Notes under the pieces: generated by a model | Told to the model about the DNA's origin: nothing | The model's database searches: none | The model's input: the letters and a program-made list of their open reading frames with translations, nothing else | Shown: one piece after another, positions 9,855-20,631 of the stretch | How the letters are laid out: each line of letters opens with the position of its first letter | Numbering within the stretch: position 1 is the stretch's first letter | Position numbers and translations under genes: made by a program | Assembly: GCF_024362695.1 (NCBI RefSeq) | Contig: NC_065425.1 | Coordinates: 9,119,001 to 9,183,000 of the forward strand | Length of the DNA: 64,000 bases | Source: Pectinophora gossypiella | Lineage: Eukaryota; Arthropoda; Insecta; Lepidoptera; Gelechiidae | Reading direction: 5' to 3'

Positions 9855-10185
9855 CATAACATAAACAGCCTATATACGTCCCACTGCTGGGCACAGGCCT
9901 CCCCTCAATCAACCGGAGGGGGTATGGAGCATACTCCACCACGCTGCTCCAATGCGGGTTGGTGGAGGTGTTTTTACGGCTAATAGCCGGGACCAACGGC
10001 TTAACGTGCCCTCCGAAGCACGGAATCATCTTACTTTTTCGGACAATCAGGTGATTCAAGCCTGAAAAGTCCTTACCAAACAAAGGACAGTCTCACAAAG
10101 TGATTTCGACAATGTCCCCATCGGGAATCGAACCCGGACCTCCAGATCGTGAGCCTAACGCTCTAACCACTAGACCACGGAGGCT
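9855..10185 (-). mobile_element. SINE-A, full-length with 13-bp target-site duplication
   Basis: 331 bp flanked by GTTGTCATAATTA on both sides (9842-9854 and 10186-10198). Read on the minus strand: a tRNA-like head with A-box region (TGGTCTAGTGGTTAGAG) and B box (GGTTCGATTCC), then the core GTGCTTCGGAGGGCACGTT, then the RTE-like tail (GAGGCCTGTGCCCAGCAG) and a TTATGTTATG 3' end. The perfect duplication and low divergence point to a fairly young insertion. It is the reference copy for the family here. Confidence 0.92.
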
Positions 10186-10400
10186 GTTGTCATAATTATA
10201 AAATTTATATTTTTGTAGATGTTTTTTTGGTGTATTACAGAAACGACGTGTACGATAATATGTAGGACTACAGTGAGTGAAATCCTCAAGTCGAGGACGT
10301 CATTGTCAAATCTTAAAATACCAAAATGTCCAGCTGAGGCCGAGTCGAGTGTAGGAAGAGTCGAGTTAACATTTTCCAATACGGGTAATACTCTCCGATA

Positions 10401-10432
10401 GATCGATCGATCGATCGATCAGACGATCGATC
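10401..10432. repeat. (GATC)n microsatellite
   Basis: Five GATC units at 10401-10420, then an interrupted pair at 10425-10432. Confidence 0.85.
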
Positions 10433-10976
10433 TTGTGACCGGCTTTCAATGTGATAATTCTTTATAATTAATCTTGACAATATCGATTTATGAACTTGCC
10501 GCGAATGTACAATTAACTGGTTCTAACTGGTTTGTCAGGGGTGTTTTTGGTTCTTGTAGTCGTAGGTTATCTACCTGTCATAGTAGAGGAGTGATTAATT
10601 AGGGTTTCTTTTCTTTTTAAGCTATAAAAATAAAACAGAAACAAAAAGGTTAAGATAAATGTACTTCTACAGCCAATTCTGGTTATTTTTTATGACTTTA
10701 ATGTGTAACAGTGATGTATTAAAAATTTAACTTTCAGGTTACGTACGGAGTAAGACCTTAACGAAAAAAAAGATAGAACGTTTTCTTGATTATGCTAAAA
10801 ATTATGGTTGGTGTTTTACTTGGCAGAAATGATTGTATTAAGATTTTAAATTTTTGACCTACGTGCAATGTTGTTGAGCATTGATGATTTTTAAATTTCA
10901 TTTCTATGCAACTAAAGCACAATAGTTATAGGACTAAACTAATAAAAGAAAACACTCAAATTTTCAAGAATTTTTC
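10433..10976. other. AT-rich spacer
   Basis: Nothing recognised on either strand. Confidence 0.5.
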
Positions 10977-11060
10977 GACAGGAAATTCCCATTGATATCA
11001 ACTCAGAATAATGGTCTGAATCACTCCTAAATTTTTCGTTACGATTGTTACTAATTAGGT
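10977..11060. mobile_element. MITE-H, one arm
   Basis: Contains GATATCAACTCAGAAT and TTTTTCGTTACGAT of the MITE-H right arm. The second arm and the CACCCTGTATA end are missing. Confidence 0.55.
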
Positions 11061-11539
11061 ATTAGTAGTAAGGACAAAAACAGAAAATGCACGAATTAAA
11101 TCTCAAGTCCTTATCTGAAAAAAAAAAAAACATAGTCTAAGGAGTTGCTCATCATCCCGGGCATATTATTATACGTGAACGGACTCGTAACCTGTCCCGT
11201 TGCATCATATTTATTATCTCCAGATAGGGTTGCCATCTCCAAAATCTGTCAACCAGGACAAGAAGTGAGGAAACCCCGGATTTAGGTGTTATAATAACCC
11301 GGACATTTGACACACGGTACATTTATACTTATAACCGCACGCTACGCGATTGCGAACTGCAACGAGCGACTAAGAAGGGGTTTGCGGGAAAATTTGAAGT
11401 CGCGGAGTGCAACGCATCTTGCGCGTCGGTACCGGTGATTTCAAAACTTTAAAACGCGGACTATAATGAAATCTCCGCCCGGACGCCCCCTGGACACCTT
11501 CTAAACTAGAATAAATCCTGGGAAATTCGGACGGATGTT

Positions 11540-11945
11540 TTTTTTAACATTAATTAAGATGATTTGCTCTTGACCGACTGTGGAGCGAGCTTACCCAGAA
11601 GATGCCTATTCACCCGTGACTTAAAGGACTCCAGGTTAAAAGCAGCAGGAAATCATTCCATTCCTTGGCTGTGCGCATTATGAAGCATGAAGCGAAGCGC
11701 TTGGTGCGGATTTGTGGTAGGTCAACCAAGTAAGGATGGTAACCCGCCGTACATCTGGATGTCCTCAGATGGAATGGGCTTGGTGGAATGAGCTGATGGA
11801 GCTCATATGCACACTCCCCGAAGTACAATCTGTAAAAAAACTGACAAGTTGGCTTCCACCAGCTTCTTGTCGCCGATCAACCTCTTAGCACGTCGCTCCA
11901 CAGAATCCAATGACAACCCTATCTTTACATGCAAAAACCAAACGC
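11540..11945 (-). pseudogene. LINE-2 reverse-transcriptase C-terminal remnant
   Basis: Three partial frames on the minus strand give a peptide typical of the C-terminal end of Jockey/CR1-type LINE ORF2: LDSVERRAKRLIGDKKL, then YFGECAYELHQLIPPS with RTSRCTAGYHPY and RTAKEWN, then ESFKSRVNRHLLGKLAP. Two frameshifts separate these blocks, so it cannot be translated as one chain. No catalytic residues are included. The same RVNRHLLG end occurs at 59.96-60.05 kb. The start is lost by 5' truncation. Confidence 0.7.
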
Positions 11946-13069
11946 AGCCTAATCGAGACAGGGATTAGCAACATGAGTTCATTTATTTATGTGTGCACCA
12001 TTTGGTACCTAATGATCTGTACATGATGAGTATTTTATAACTTTCACCGTAAATAAATACATACAATTATCTATTAATAATTATCAAACAGAGAATAAAC
12101 GTTTCATGATCTTTCTACTTGAAATCAAAATAAATAACGTATGATTTTAAATTAAAAAGAGTTTAAGTAAGTAATAGTTTTTAATTTATTGGAATTTAAC
12201 ATTACTTAAATTAAGAAAAATATAATTCAATTAAACTAATTCAAAAAGAATAAAATCCAATTGTGCAAGATTAACATCTTCATCGAATAACAACCAAGTA
12301 ACAGCGTTTACGCGCCAATATTACCGTGTAGATGTTAAACAATAAACACATATTACATAACGCATAAACATTGTATCGAGCGAGAACCAGACACCTAATA
12401 TATGGGCGCTGGCAGCAAACTGGCATGCTCTCGGCTAAGCCAATCAAAAAATTAAAAAGTAAAAAATTAAAAAGGAACCCCGGCCACAATTCAAAAAGCG
12501 AACGCCTCAAAAGCTGTCAAACTGCCCGCGCTGACAAGGCGTTCAAACCTGCCCTACCTCAACCGCGACGCCCGTGCGGTCACTCACCGACGATTTATTT
12601 CGTTTTTTACCCGCATACAAACTAAATGCACACGTATAGAGACGTAATAAGTGCGTTGAACATATAAATATAAAGCATAACTCTCGTATCTGACGTTCAA
12701 AACTGGTCCGTAGCTGGATTCTTGAGCTGACGCTTCGTTCGGTAGTCGGTAGCTTTGGCCCGCCACGGACGCGATTAAACTTAACGTTTAGGATTTATTT
12801 TTATTAAAATCTTAATGGCCAGTCAGCCCCTGACTTATGCATTTAATCTTTATTAGCTTTAATATATTTTTATGACATCAAACTTGTTTTTATGCACTAC
12901 CTTTACAGTTATAATGACTTTAGAACAGAAAGTAATCTTGTCGCGTAGATATATGGCGAAAGAAGATGTGGTCTGACAATAAAATGGTTAGGTACTGTAA
13001 GTTAATGAATAAATAATTATGACGATTGTAATAATTTTACGTACAAGAAGAACTACATATATAAACATA
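11946..13069. other. Spacer with a GC-richer unique patch
   Basis: Mostly AT-rich. Around 12400-12780 base composition rises and CpG-containing words cluster (CGACGCCCGTGCGG, CGCCACGGACGCG) without similarity to any repeat here. This could be a promoter or 5' exon, but no splice or coding signal is clear. The open frames there do not look like a known protein. Confidence 0.4.
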
Positions 13070-13187
13070 TATGAACTCACGCCCGTAATCCCTAATGGAG
13101 TGGGCAGAGCCACGAGTAATCAGATACAACTTTAAAATTATTTTAAGCAGTGATAATCAACGTTATGGTGACAAGGAAAGGGGTGAG
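13070..13187 (-). mobile_element. SINE-T fragment, internally deleted
   Basis: The AACTCACGCCCGTAATCCCT end and a GTTATGGTGACAAGG block are kept; the centre is missing or diverged. Confidence 0.6.
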
Positions 13188-14245
13188 GAGTTACAAAACA
13201 AAGTACCATTTTTTTATATAAATTCATCAAAATATACTAATTGAAATATTTAATCATAAAATCAGCCTACTTACGAGTAAATTAAATCCACTGTTAATAA
13301 CATAATACTAACTGATAGTATAATAGATATACCTACTTAAAAACTCTTTCGTAATTCAAATTCAAATTCCACACTGCCTAACGCCCGTCATGATAAATTA
13401 AAAAATAAATATAAAACCGCTGACCATAGACAAAATAAAATGGCGGGAACAAATGACGGGCGAGGAACCTGCGGGAACAGCCAGCGATGTTTTTGTCCCT
13501 TACTTCTCGTTTTATTCGTAGACGGATGAGGTGCATCAGTTTTTACTCGAAGGAATTTATTTTGTGCGGCCACTTGCAATAGATAACCCGATCTTCGCCC
13601 ACGGCAACCATTTTCTCTAAGTTTGTTGCTACCTACTTGAAATTATTGCTTGCGTTTATGACGGCGCCATTTTGCTACGTTTCAAGGAGCTTGAAATGGC
13701 TTTTTAATTTGAATTTGAATATAGTTTTGTATCTAAGAGTTGTCATGGTAGAAATGTACGCATTTTAACATAATAATTTGATGCTGCCGTAAGCGATCAT
13801 TTAATAAAATTTACAACCTTTACCTAAGTTTCATTTGCTGTTAAAATGTAAAAATAAAAACAAAAGCTAATGCAAACAAAAACGAAGAAAAAAAGAAAAA
13901 TCTATTCTTCTATGTTCTATTTTCTTATCTTAGTTAAGCGCATTAATCTATAGTTAAGCGTATTAGGTATATTTTATATTTTGCAATATTTTTTACAAGA
14001 TATTCTTTAGAAGAGCTTAGGTTAGGCTAGGGAGTGGATGGTGGAAGTTTTATACCTATAATTTTTATTATGTAATGTTATTTTATATTCTATGACGAGT
14101 AGACACAACTCACGCCCTTAATTTTTGTCAGGGTGGACAAACCTACAGATTTTTCTGATACGCACGCGCTTTCAGAATTTTTAGTTTTTTTATAGAATTA
14201 TTAATCACTATCACAGTACAAAGAGATTAGAAAGACCACATTGTA
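13188..14245. other. AT-rich spacer with a small GC patch
   Basis: 13430-13620 is GC-richer and flanked by TTCAAATTCAAATTC (13356-13372) and TTTGAATTTGAAT (about 13708-13722). A diverged piece of the SINE-T tail (CAACTCACGCCC) lies near 14106-14145. No gene recognised. Confidence 0.4.
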
Positions 14246-14312
14246 TCATAACATAACATTTAAACAGCCTTTATGCGCCCCATTGCTGGGCACAGGCCCC
14301 CCCTCAATCACC
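14246..14312 (-). mobile_element. SINE-A tail fragment
   Basis: Reverse complement of the SINE-A 3' end: TAACATAACAT tail, then CCATTGCTGGGCACAGGCC. Confidence 0.7.
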
Positions 14313-14315
14313 TGA

Positions 14316-14445
14316 ATCAATTCACCTAAGAAGCAAAATTGCTATTTATTTTACATTTACTTTTATATTTGCGAATGTCAAAATTGCAATTTTGCTTTTT
14401 ATTTTAGATAAATTGCAACAATAATATTGCCTTTTTAGAATCCCT
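14316..14445. mobile_element. MITE-L copy 2
   Basis: Opposed arms around AAGCAAAATTGC and GCAATTTTGCTTTT, closing with TATTGCCTTTTTAG. Same family as 1570-1701. Confidence 0.55.
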
Positions 14446-14748
14446 GGTAAAGATGACTTTTGTTTTGTATAACACATTTTTTTTATTCACTACACAGAGA
14501 CATAGTAATCAACAAATGATATTGTTTAATAACGTTTGAAATTTCGTCAAAACAATGTTATTTCATAGTACAATCACTTGTGATACATTGCAGTGGTAAT
14601 CTGTTAGACATTAGGTTTTAGTAAACAAAACATAAAAATAAAAACAAGATTGCGTTACTCAGTGTTATACAGACTTTTAGAGAGATCTTTTGTTGATCAA
14701 CAGATGTTGGAAAATGTCTGATATTAAATGTGTTCCTCTAGTTATTAA

Positions 14749-14847
14749 CACTTTCAAGTACAGAACGTCTACGGACGTTCTGATTCCAAGGTGTCATACT
14801 ACCTGTTATGAACCATCAATGATCCATGGTCTCTGTCCGTGAAAGGG
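14749..14847. mobile_element. MITE-P, TTAA-flanked (piggyBac-like) MITE
   Basis: Flanked by TTAA at 14745-14748 and 14848-14851. The ends CACTTTCAAGTACAG and CTGTCCGTGAAAGG are inverted repeats. TTAA duplication is the hallmark of piggyBac-type transposases; no transposase is present. A longer sister copy is at 42.1 kb. Confidence 0.75.
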
Positions 14848-14884
14848 TTAAATAACTTGTAATGTATACTCTCACTGATTTAAG

Positions 14885-14925
14885 AGATGTCTTGCTGTTG
14901 CAGTTTCTTGTCATTTCTTTACACC
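14885..14925 (+). mobile_element. LINE-1-like 3' UTR scrap
   Basis: TTGCTGTTGCAGTTTCTTGT followed by CATTTCT matches the LINE-1 3' untranslated region of 18.5 kb in opposite orientation. Confidence 0.5.
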
Positions 14926-14929
14926 AGGC

Positions 14930-15300
14930 TGTAGATTGTTTCATACAACATTTATTTCCCGCTAACTCCCATTTTTCAAAATACAGCCATAACTAAACTT
15001 TATATTTACTAAGGTATGCAATTATGCATACATGCTAGATTTAAAACATCTATCTTACGCGGTTTAGATTTTTTCATACAAATGTTTTTTCCGCCTCCCG
15101 TTCCCGTAGGAATTTTGCAATATCCTGTTTCAACTAAGCATTAAGTTTACTAAGGTACCTGTATGCCAAATTTCAAGCGTATAACTTAAGCGGTTTAGAT
15201 TTTTCATACAAAGGGATTTACCCGCTAATTCCCGTTCCCGTGGGAATTTCGGGAATTCCTTTCTTAGTGCACCTCTACGGTAGGTACCTAAGCTACGTGC
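14930..15300 (+). repeat. Degenerate tandem repeat, three units of ~131 bp
   Basis: TCATACAA followed by a CCCGCTAACTCCC-type block starts at 14941, 15074 and 15204. Units two and three also share CGGTTTAGATTTTTT and CCCGTTCCCGT. Non-coding. Confidence 0.6.
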
Positions 15301-15410
15301 CTTTCCAAATTCCAAGTGCCTACGTTTAGCCGTTTAGGCTGTGCGTTGATAACTCAGTTTCTCCTTTTATATATTTAGATGATATGTGAACAAGAGATTT
15401 AAAAAAAAAA

Positions 15411-15586
15411 GAACGTCAAGGGCCCTTTGCCGAGGTTTGTCTTGCAGCGTTTTTTCCCCGGTTATAAAGGTTGTGAGAAGCTGCAGTAGTTTTAGGTGAG
15501 TGAGACGTTCGTTATGTAAAAAATGACGATTCAAAGTGTAACTATGTTACCTATTAAATAAAGATACTTTTGAATTTTGAATGGAT
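15411..15586 (+). mobile_element. LINE-5 3' end fragment
   Basis: Matches the 3' untranslated region after the C-terminal fragment at 41.6-42.1 kb (GAACGTCAAGGGCCCT, TTTTTTCCCCGG, GTGTAACTATG). Closes with ATTAAATAAAG and a TTTTGAATTTTGAA 3' repeat. Confidence 0.65.
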
Positions 15587-16090
15587 TCTACATTTTAGCC
15601 GTATTTGTTTTACAATAAGTTATATTGTCTTTACGTAAGTAAATTAAGTTAATAAATAAATAATTATCACGATTGTCTAATAAGTAATATAATGAATAAT
15701 CTTATCATTTACATAAAAACAAATTCTTCAGTCGTATGTTATCCAAAGCCCTAAATTACTTTTAAAACGAAGCCCTTTTTTAGGTCATTGTGATAAAATG
15801 TTATTTTAACACGTTGTTTAACTTACAATATTTTTCGCGCTATCTCACTGTGTCATTTGTGTATGAGTTATGTTTACGTTTAAAAAAAGAATTGTTAAAT
15901 ATAATTAAAATGTTAATTTATATTTTAGTTAACGTTTGTTAATGTTAATTAGCGCTTTTATTATAAAACAAAAAAATATATAGGTACTACAACATGACAA
16001 TAATTTTAGGATTCGATTTTAGGATGTTTATCTATGTATGGATAGAGTTGTTTAATTTTGTCAACCCACCATACTGTAAAGAGGTACGTA
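15587..16090. other. AT-rich spacer
   Basis: Nothing recognised. Confidence 0.5.
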
Positions 16091-16232
16091 CGGTCACGAG
16101 CATTAATATGTATACACTTTGGTACCATGTCACATTAACTTTTTTGACAATTTGAGCTGTAAGTCTCACTAAATGTCAAATATGTAAGTGCGACAGAGTC
16201 CTAAAGTGGGTACTTTATATTGCTCATGACTG
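16091..16232 (-). mobile_element. MITE-M copy
   Basis: 142 bp between TA dinucleotides (16089-16090 and 16233-16234), starting CGGTCACGAGC and ending GCTCATGACTG. Confidence 0.8.
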
Positions 16233-16377
16233 TACATAAATATTTGAATTTTTCGTGTATTATTTAATAAAGTTGACGTGTGTGTACGGCAATGCAGGAC
16301 AAAAGGGGCAAGTCACAGGGACTGTAACCTGGAACCTGACAGAGGGCAGCAGTAACTGTCAGCCCTATTCAGAGGCG

Positions 16378-16553
16378 AACAGGAGTCCTAGTACGACTTT
16401 GAAATAGACTACTCTGGGCGGCATCCCACTCACGTCAGACAGAGTACTGCGGGGCGGAAGGCAAGAGGGATACCACTGCCCTACTTTCCTTTAAAAAGTA
16501 GCATGGAGAATGTTACACCGATAAGAGCGTGGCTCTTAAATTAGTGATGTGGT
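16378..16553 (+). mobile_element. SINE-I copy
   Basis: Same family as 9114-9272, opposite orientation. Ends ATGGAGAATGTTACACCG then GTGGCTCTTAAATTAGTGATG, the LINE-4-like tail. Confidence 0.6.
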
Positions 16554-18017
16554 GTGTACGTGCGTGTACCCCGCCTGTCCACCCCGGAAGGGAATACCAA
16601 AGCAGATGCGTACTTGTAAACGTACTTTAAAACGCTAGTGTGGCCTTGTGTAAAAATAAATCGGAATAAATGCAGGGTTATTCTCCACCCACGTCGTTGA
16701 TACTCGCCCTATTTCGTATTGACGTGTCCGTTGAAAGGATTCTGTTGAATTGAATTCTCTGTTGTTGTCGTTATAATAGAGCGAAGTTTCAGATCGAATA
16801 CAATGTTGCTTGTTTTGATGTTTGGGCGATGATTTCGGGATATGTTCTTTAAGTCAAATTCACAGTATGTAACAGGGTTATAGGCAATAGGGTAAGTCAC
16901 AACACGCCCATTATTATCGGGATGGATAATGCCTATATATTTGACTATATGCTTTGTTCTGTGTAGAATACACTGTTATTTTTCGCTCAAATATTATTTA
17001 GAAGATGAAGCGTTAAAAAAGAAAGGCTTCATTTTTGTGGTCTAAATTGTGCCTGACGGCTGCAAGGCCACAGTTTCGCACTAAGTTTAAATAAAACATA
17101 TTAATATTTCTTGCTCTTTTCTTCACGTTTAGCCCATCAAGCAATGATAATCTATGATAGCCGATAATAATTATCATGTCCATCAAATGATTTCAATACC
17201 AGGTTATTTCGTCGTTGACAATTTAAAATCTATTATGTGCAATCGGGTCAATGGTACAGAAATTTAAAGAACTTCCGCCTGACTTTTTTGATGACTGTGT
17301 TGAAGATATTAAAAGATGATTGATATTTACGTAAGTACATAACAGTTTGTACTGAATGTTTTAGGAGCAAAATACTATTCGATCCTGCAAAAAAGAAATT
17401 TGGTGAAGGCGACATTTAAGAGCTTTTAAATTAGCAACGACAGTTAGTAAACAGTCTACCTAAGTACAAATTTACAAGTCCCATCGAAAGAAGATGTACT
17501 AGTTTATTTTTTATTTTTTTTGTTTGTTTTTTTATGCTTGGTTTTATCCTTATTTATATATTTATATATTATATTTTATCTTGGTCTGTGGCGTAAAGTT
17601 GACTGTGTCTGTGGCGTCAGACAATAAAAAATGTTTTTTTTTTTTTGTAATATACATCTCCCAGACAGAATATCCCTCCCAAAAATGGGGTCAGACGATT
17701 CGGCAAGTGAAAGCGTCCACATCCCGACTGTTTTGTTTTTTTCTTTGTTTTTTTTTTCTTCCCAATCCCGTCTGAAGTCTGGAGGCCGAATGAGCTCATT
17801 GTATCGTCCGCAGATGTTTTCAACGTAAATTAAGACCACTTACTTATAAGTTTAAGTACACATTCAATCATGGGTCGAGGAAGTTATTTTTAAGTTTTAT
17901 GTTTTACTGACAAAAAATGAGGTTAATATTATGTTTTTGTAAGAACACCGCTGGTTCGAAATAAGTATGGAAGTTGATTGATTGGGAGTAGAAAATATAG
18001 GCGTATAATTCATTTAA
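16554..18017. other. AT-rich spacer with T-tracts
   Basis: No repeat or gene recognised. Long poly-T runs near 17504-17530 and 17636-17647 generate overlapping spurious frames on both strands at 17.5-17.84 kb; none looks like a conserved protein. Confidence 0.5.
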
Positions 18018-18338
18018 CAGTCTAGTGGTTAGAGCGTTAGGCCCACGATCTGGGGTCCCCGGACTGCCGATAGGGACATTGTCGAAATCACTTTGTGAGA
18101 CTGTCCTTTGTTTGGTAAGGACTTTTCAGGCTTGAATCACCTGATTGTCCGAAAAAGTAAGATGATTCCGTGCTTCGGAGGCCACGTTAAGCCGTTGGTC
18201 CCGAGTATTAGCCGTAAAAACACCTCCACCAACCCGCATTGGAGCAGCGTGGTGAAGTATGCTCCATACCCCCTCCGGTTGATTGAGGGGAGGCCTGTGC
18301 CCGGCAGTGGGACGTATATAGGCTGTTTATGTTATGTA
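18018..18338 (+). mobile_element. SINE-A, nearly full-length
   Basis: Head TCTAGTGGTTAGAGCGTTAG with a damaged B box (18053-18072), intact core and the complete RTE-like tail ending in TTTATGTTATG. The extreme 5' end is missing. The open frame through its 3' half is an artefact shared with other SINE-A copies. Confidence 0.85.
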
Positions 18339-18377
18339 ATTAATTTTGCTAACTGGTAAATACGGTCAAGTACTTAC

Positions 18378-20577
18378 CAGAATCAGAATCAGAATCAGAA
18401 TCATTTATTCAACGTAATTATCATGGATAAACTTGTTGAAGGTCAATGTAACATTTTGAATTTACGTCATTTCGCAAGGTGTTATGGCTGAGGAGAAGAA
18501 ATGACAAGAAACTGCAACAGCAACACATCTTTTAAATCAATGAGGGTACATTACAAGTTATTTAATAACTAGAGGAACACATTTAATACCAGACATGTTT
18601 ATCATTTAGGTAATCATTAATCTTATAATAAGCTTTTTTACATAAAGTAAGCTTCACGTGAGCTTTAAATTTATTCTCTGACAAATTTAAAATATTATCT
18701 GGTATTTTATTGTAAAAACGTATACATAACCCCAAAAAAGATGAATTTAATTTACTTAATCTAGAATTTTGAACAACAATTTTATTTTTATTCCTTGTAT
18801 TGTAAGTATGCCTTTCACAGTTTCTCGGAAGGAGAGATACATTCTTACGCACATACATAATGTTTTCATAAATATATTGACTTGCGACCGTCAGTATATT
18901 TATTTCTTTAAACAGCTCCCTTAAAGAGTCCCGACAACGCAGATTATAAATAGCGCGAACTGCCCTTTTTTGAATGATGAAAATAGTTTCTACATCAGCG
19001 GCTCGACCCCACAATAAAATACCGTAAGACATTACGCTGTGGAAGTAGCTGAAGTAGACAAGTCTAGCAGTGGGTACATCTGTGAGTTGTCGGATTCTTC
19101 TGACGGCATATGCTGCTGAACTTAGCTTGCCCGCTAGTGATACAATATGTGGGCCCCATTGAAGTTTTGAATCTACAGTAATTCCTAAGAAAACGGTGTG
19201 TTCAACAAAATCTAAATTCTCGTCGTTAATTTTAATGTTATTTTTTACTTTCTTTACGTTTGGTAGAGCAAATTTAATACACTTCGTTTTCTTAGCATTT
19301 AGAACTAGGTTATTTACTGTAAACCAGCTCAGAACCTGCGACACAGCGCTGTTTGCTTCGTCAAGTTCCTCTAACTTTCTATCGATTTTAAATATAAGAG
19401 AAGTGTCATCCGCGAACAGTACAATGTCAGCTTGGTTCTGTACTACATAAGGTAAATCATTTATGTACACTAAAAAAAGAAACGGCCCCAAAATGGATCC
19501 TTGAGGAACTCCCATTTGAACATGAGAGCCCGAAGAAGTTGTACTATTGATTTGTACCTTTTGTATCCTATCACCTAGATATGAATTTAACAAACTGAGA
19601 GCTCCATTATTTAGTCCATAGTGCCTCAATTTCAAAAGCAAGGTCTCGTGATCCACGCAGTCGAACGCCTTAGACAAGTCACAGAATACTCCTACGGCAT
19701 TCTGCGACTCCTCCCAAGCATCGAAAATGTGTCGAACAAATGTGACACTCGCGTCTGTTGTAGACCGACCCTTAGTAAAACCAAACTGCTGGCTGTGAAG
19801 TAAGTTATTTAAATTAAAATGACATAGCAGTTGGTCGAGAATAATTTTCTCGAAAATTTTACTAAGTACTGGTAGAATAGAAACCGGTCTATAATTGGTA
19901 GGGTCTGATTTTGTGCCCGATTTAAAAAGAGGTATAACTTTACTGATTTTCATTAAATTTGGAAAAGTGCCATTTTCAACACTCATATTAAAAATGTATG
20001 CTAGATATGGTGCTAAGATATCAATAACAGAGCTCATCAATTTGACAGACAATCCCCATAAATCTTTCGAGGTTTTAAGTTTCAGCTGTTTGAATACTTT
20101 AACAATACTACTCGGATCAACGCGTTTAAAATCAAATAATTCAGTGCAAGCAGTAACATTACTTTTCAACAATATATCAGCTTGAACAGGAGAGGACCTG
20201 AGAGATTCTGTAGTTTTTACAGGGATGTTCGTAAAGAATTTATCAAAAACTTCAGCTACATCTTTATCTTGTTTAACTAACCCAGTGCCCGATTCTATAT
20301 TGTATTCTAATTCACGCGGTTTCGAAGCCTTTGTTTCACTATTTATTACTTGCCAAACTGCCTTTACTTTATTATCCGCGGTCTTTATTTTATTACTAAT
20401 ATGCATCTGTTTGGCTGTATAACACACTCTTCGAAATATTTTAGAATAATTTTTGACGTAGCTTTTAAAACTATCAGTGTGTGTATACGTTTTTTCCTCA
20501 TATAAAGAATAAAGAGTATTTCTACTTTTGCGAATGCCTACGGTAGCCCAGTCACTGAAATAATATTGTAGCATTAT
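18378..20577 (-). mobile_element. LINE-1, 5'-truncated non-LTR retrotransposon (CR1/L2-like)
   Basis: About 2.2 kb with a 3' untranslated region at 18378-18582 and the ORF upstream on the minus strand. The sense 3' end is a short tandem of TGATTC (18380-18405), which is usual for CR1/L2-group LINEs lacking poly-A. The 5' end breaks off just beyond the first ATG, so the endonuclease and any first ORF are missing. The element therefore cannot be autonomous, but its remaining ORF is uninterrupted, implying a recent insertion. Other 3' pieces of the family are at 4.1 and 14.9 kb. Confidence 0.88.
18583..20574 (-). CDS. Reverse transcriptase domain of LINE-1 ORF2 (N-terminally truncated)
   Basis: This 663-residue frame has no internal stop. 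Reverse-transcriptase landmarks in order: NYRPVSILP at residues 227-235, FGFTKGRST 264-272, motif A FCDLSKAFDCVDHE 297-310 (first catalytic Asp at 299), GVPQGSILGPFLFLVYINDL 355-374, and the catalytic FADD box 387-390 followed by TSLIF. The thumb and C-terminal region run to residue 663, with CIRFYNKIPDNI at 617-628. The enzyme would copy LINE RNA at a nicked chromosomal target. The family's N-terminal apurinic-type endonuclease is absent, because the insertion is 5'-truncated three bases past this ATG; the start is therefore probably an internal Met and not the native one. The motif pattern fits the CR1/L2 group; the exact clade is not certain. No host promoter is visible. Confidence 0.9.
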   Translation of the reverse strand: MLQYYFSDWATVGIRKSRNTLYSLYEEKTYTHTDSFKSYVKNYSKIFRRVCYTAKQMHISNKIKTADNKVKAVWQVINSETKASKPRELEYNIESGTGLVKQDKDVAEVFDKFFTNIPVKTTESLRSSPVQADILLKSNVTACTELFDFKRVDPSSIVKVFKQLKLKTSKDLWGLSVKLMSSVIDILAPYLAYIFNMSVENGTFPNLMKISKVIPLFKSGTKSDPTNYRPVSILPVLSKIFEKIILDQLLCHFNLNNLLHSQQFGFTKGRSTTDASVTFVRHIFDAWEESQNAVGVFCDLSKAFDCVDHETLLLKLRHYGLNNGALSLLNSYLGDRIQKVQINSTTSSGSHVQMGVPQGSILGPFLFLVYINDLPYVVQNQADIVLFADDTSLIFKIDRKLEELDEANSAVSQVLSWFTVNNLVLNAKKTKCIKFALPNVKKVKNNIKINDENLDFVEHTVFLGITVDSKLQWGPHIVSLAGKLSSAAYAVRRIRQLTDVPTARLVYFSYFHSVMSYGILLWGRAADVETIFIIQKRAVRAIYNLRCRDSLRELFKEINILTVASQYIYENIMYVRKNVSLLPRNCERHTYNTRNKNKIVVQNSRLSKLNSSFLGLCIRFYNKIPDNILNLSENKFKAHVKLTLCKKAYYKINDYLNDKHVWY

Positions 20578-20631
20578 ACAATAGTAGTAAGTATTAAATT
20601 AATCTAATAATCTCTAAAATCTATCTACTCA

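Noticed and set aside
17524..17839. Overlapping ORFs on both strands
   Set aside because: Produced by poly-T/poly-A tracts; low complexity and no domain.
18108..18359. ORF recurring in SINE-A copies (also at 9829-10083 and 62500-62700)
   Set aside because: It is a frame through the SINE-A body, broken differently in each copy; SINEs are non-coding.
19196..20422. Plus-strand ORFs opposite the reverse transcriptase
   Set aside because: Antisense shadows of the LINE-1 ORF.
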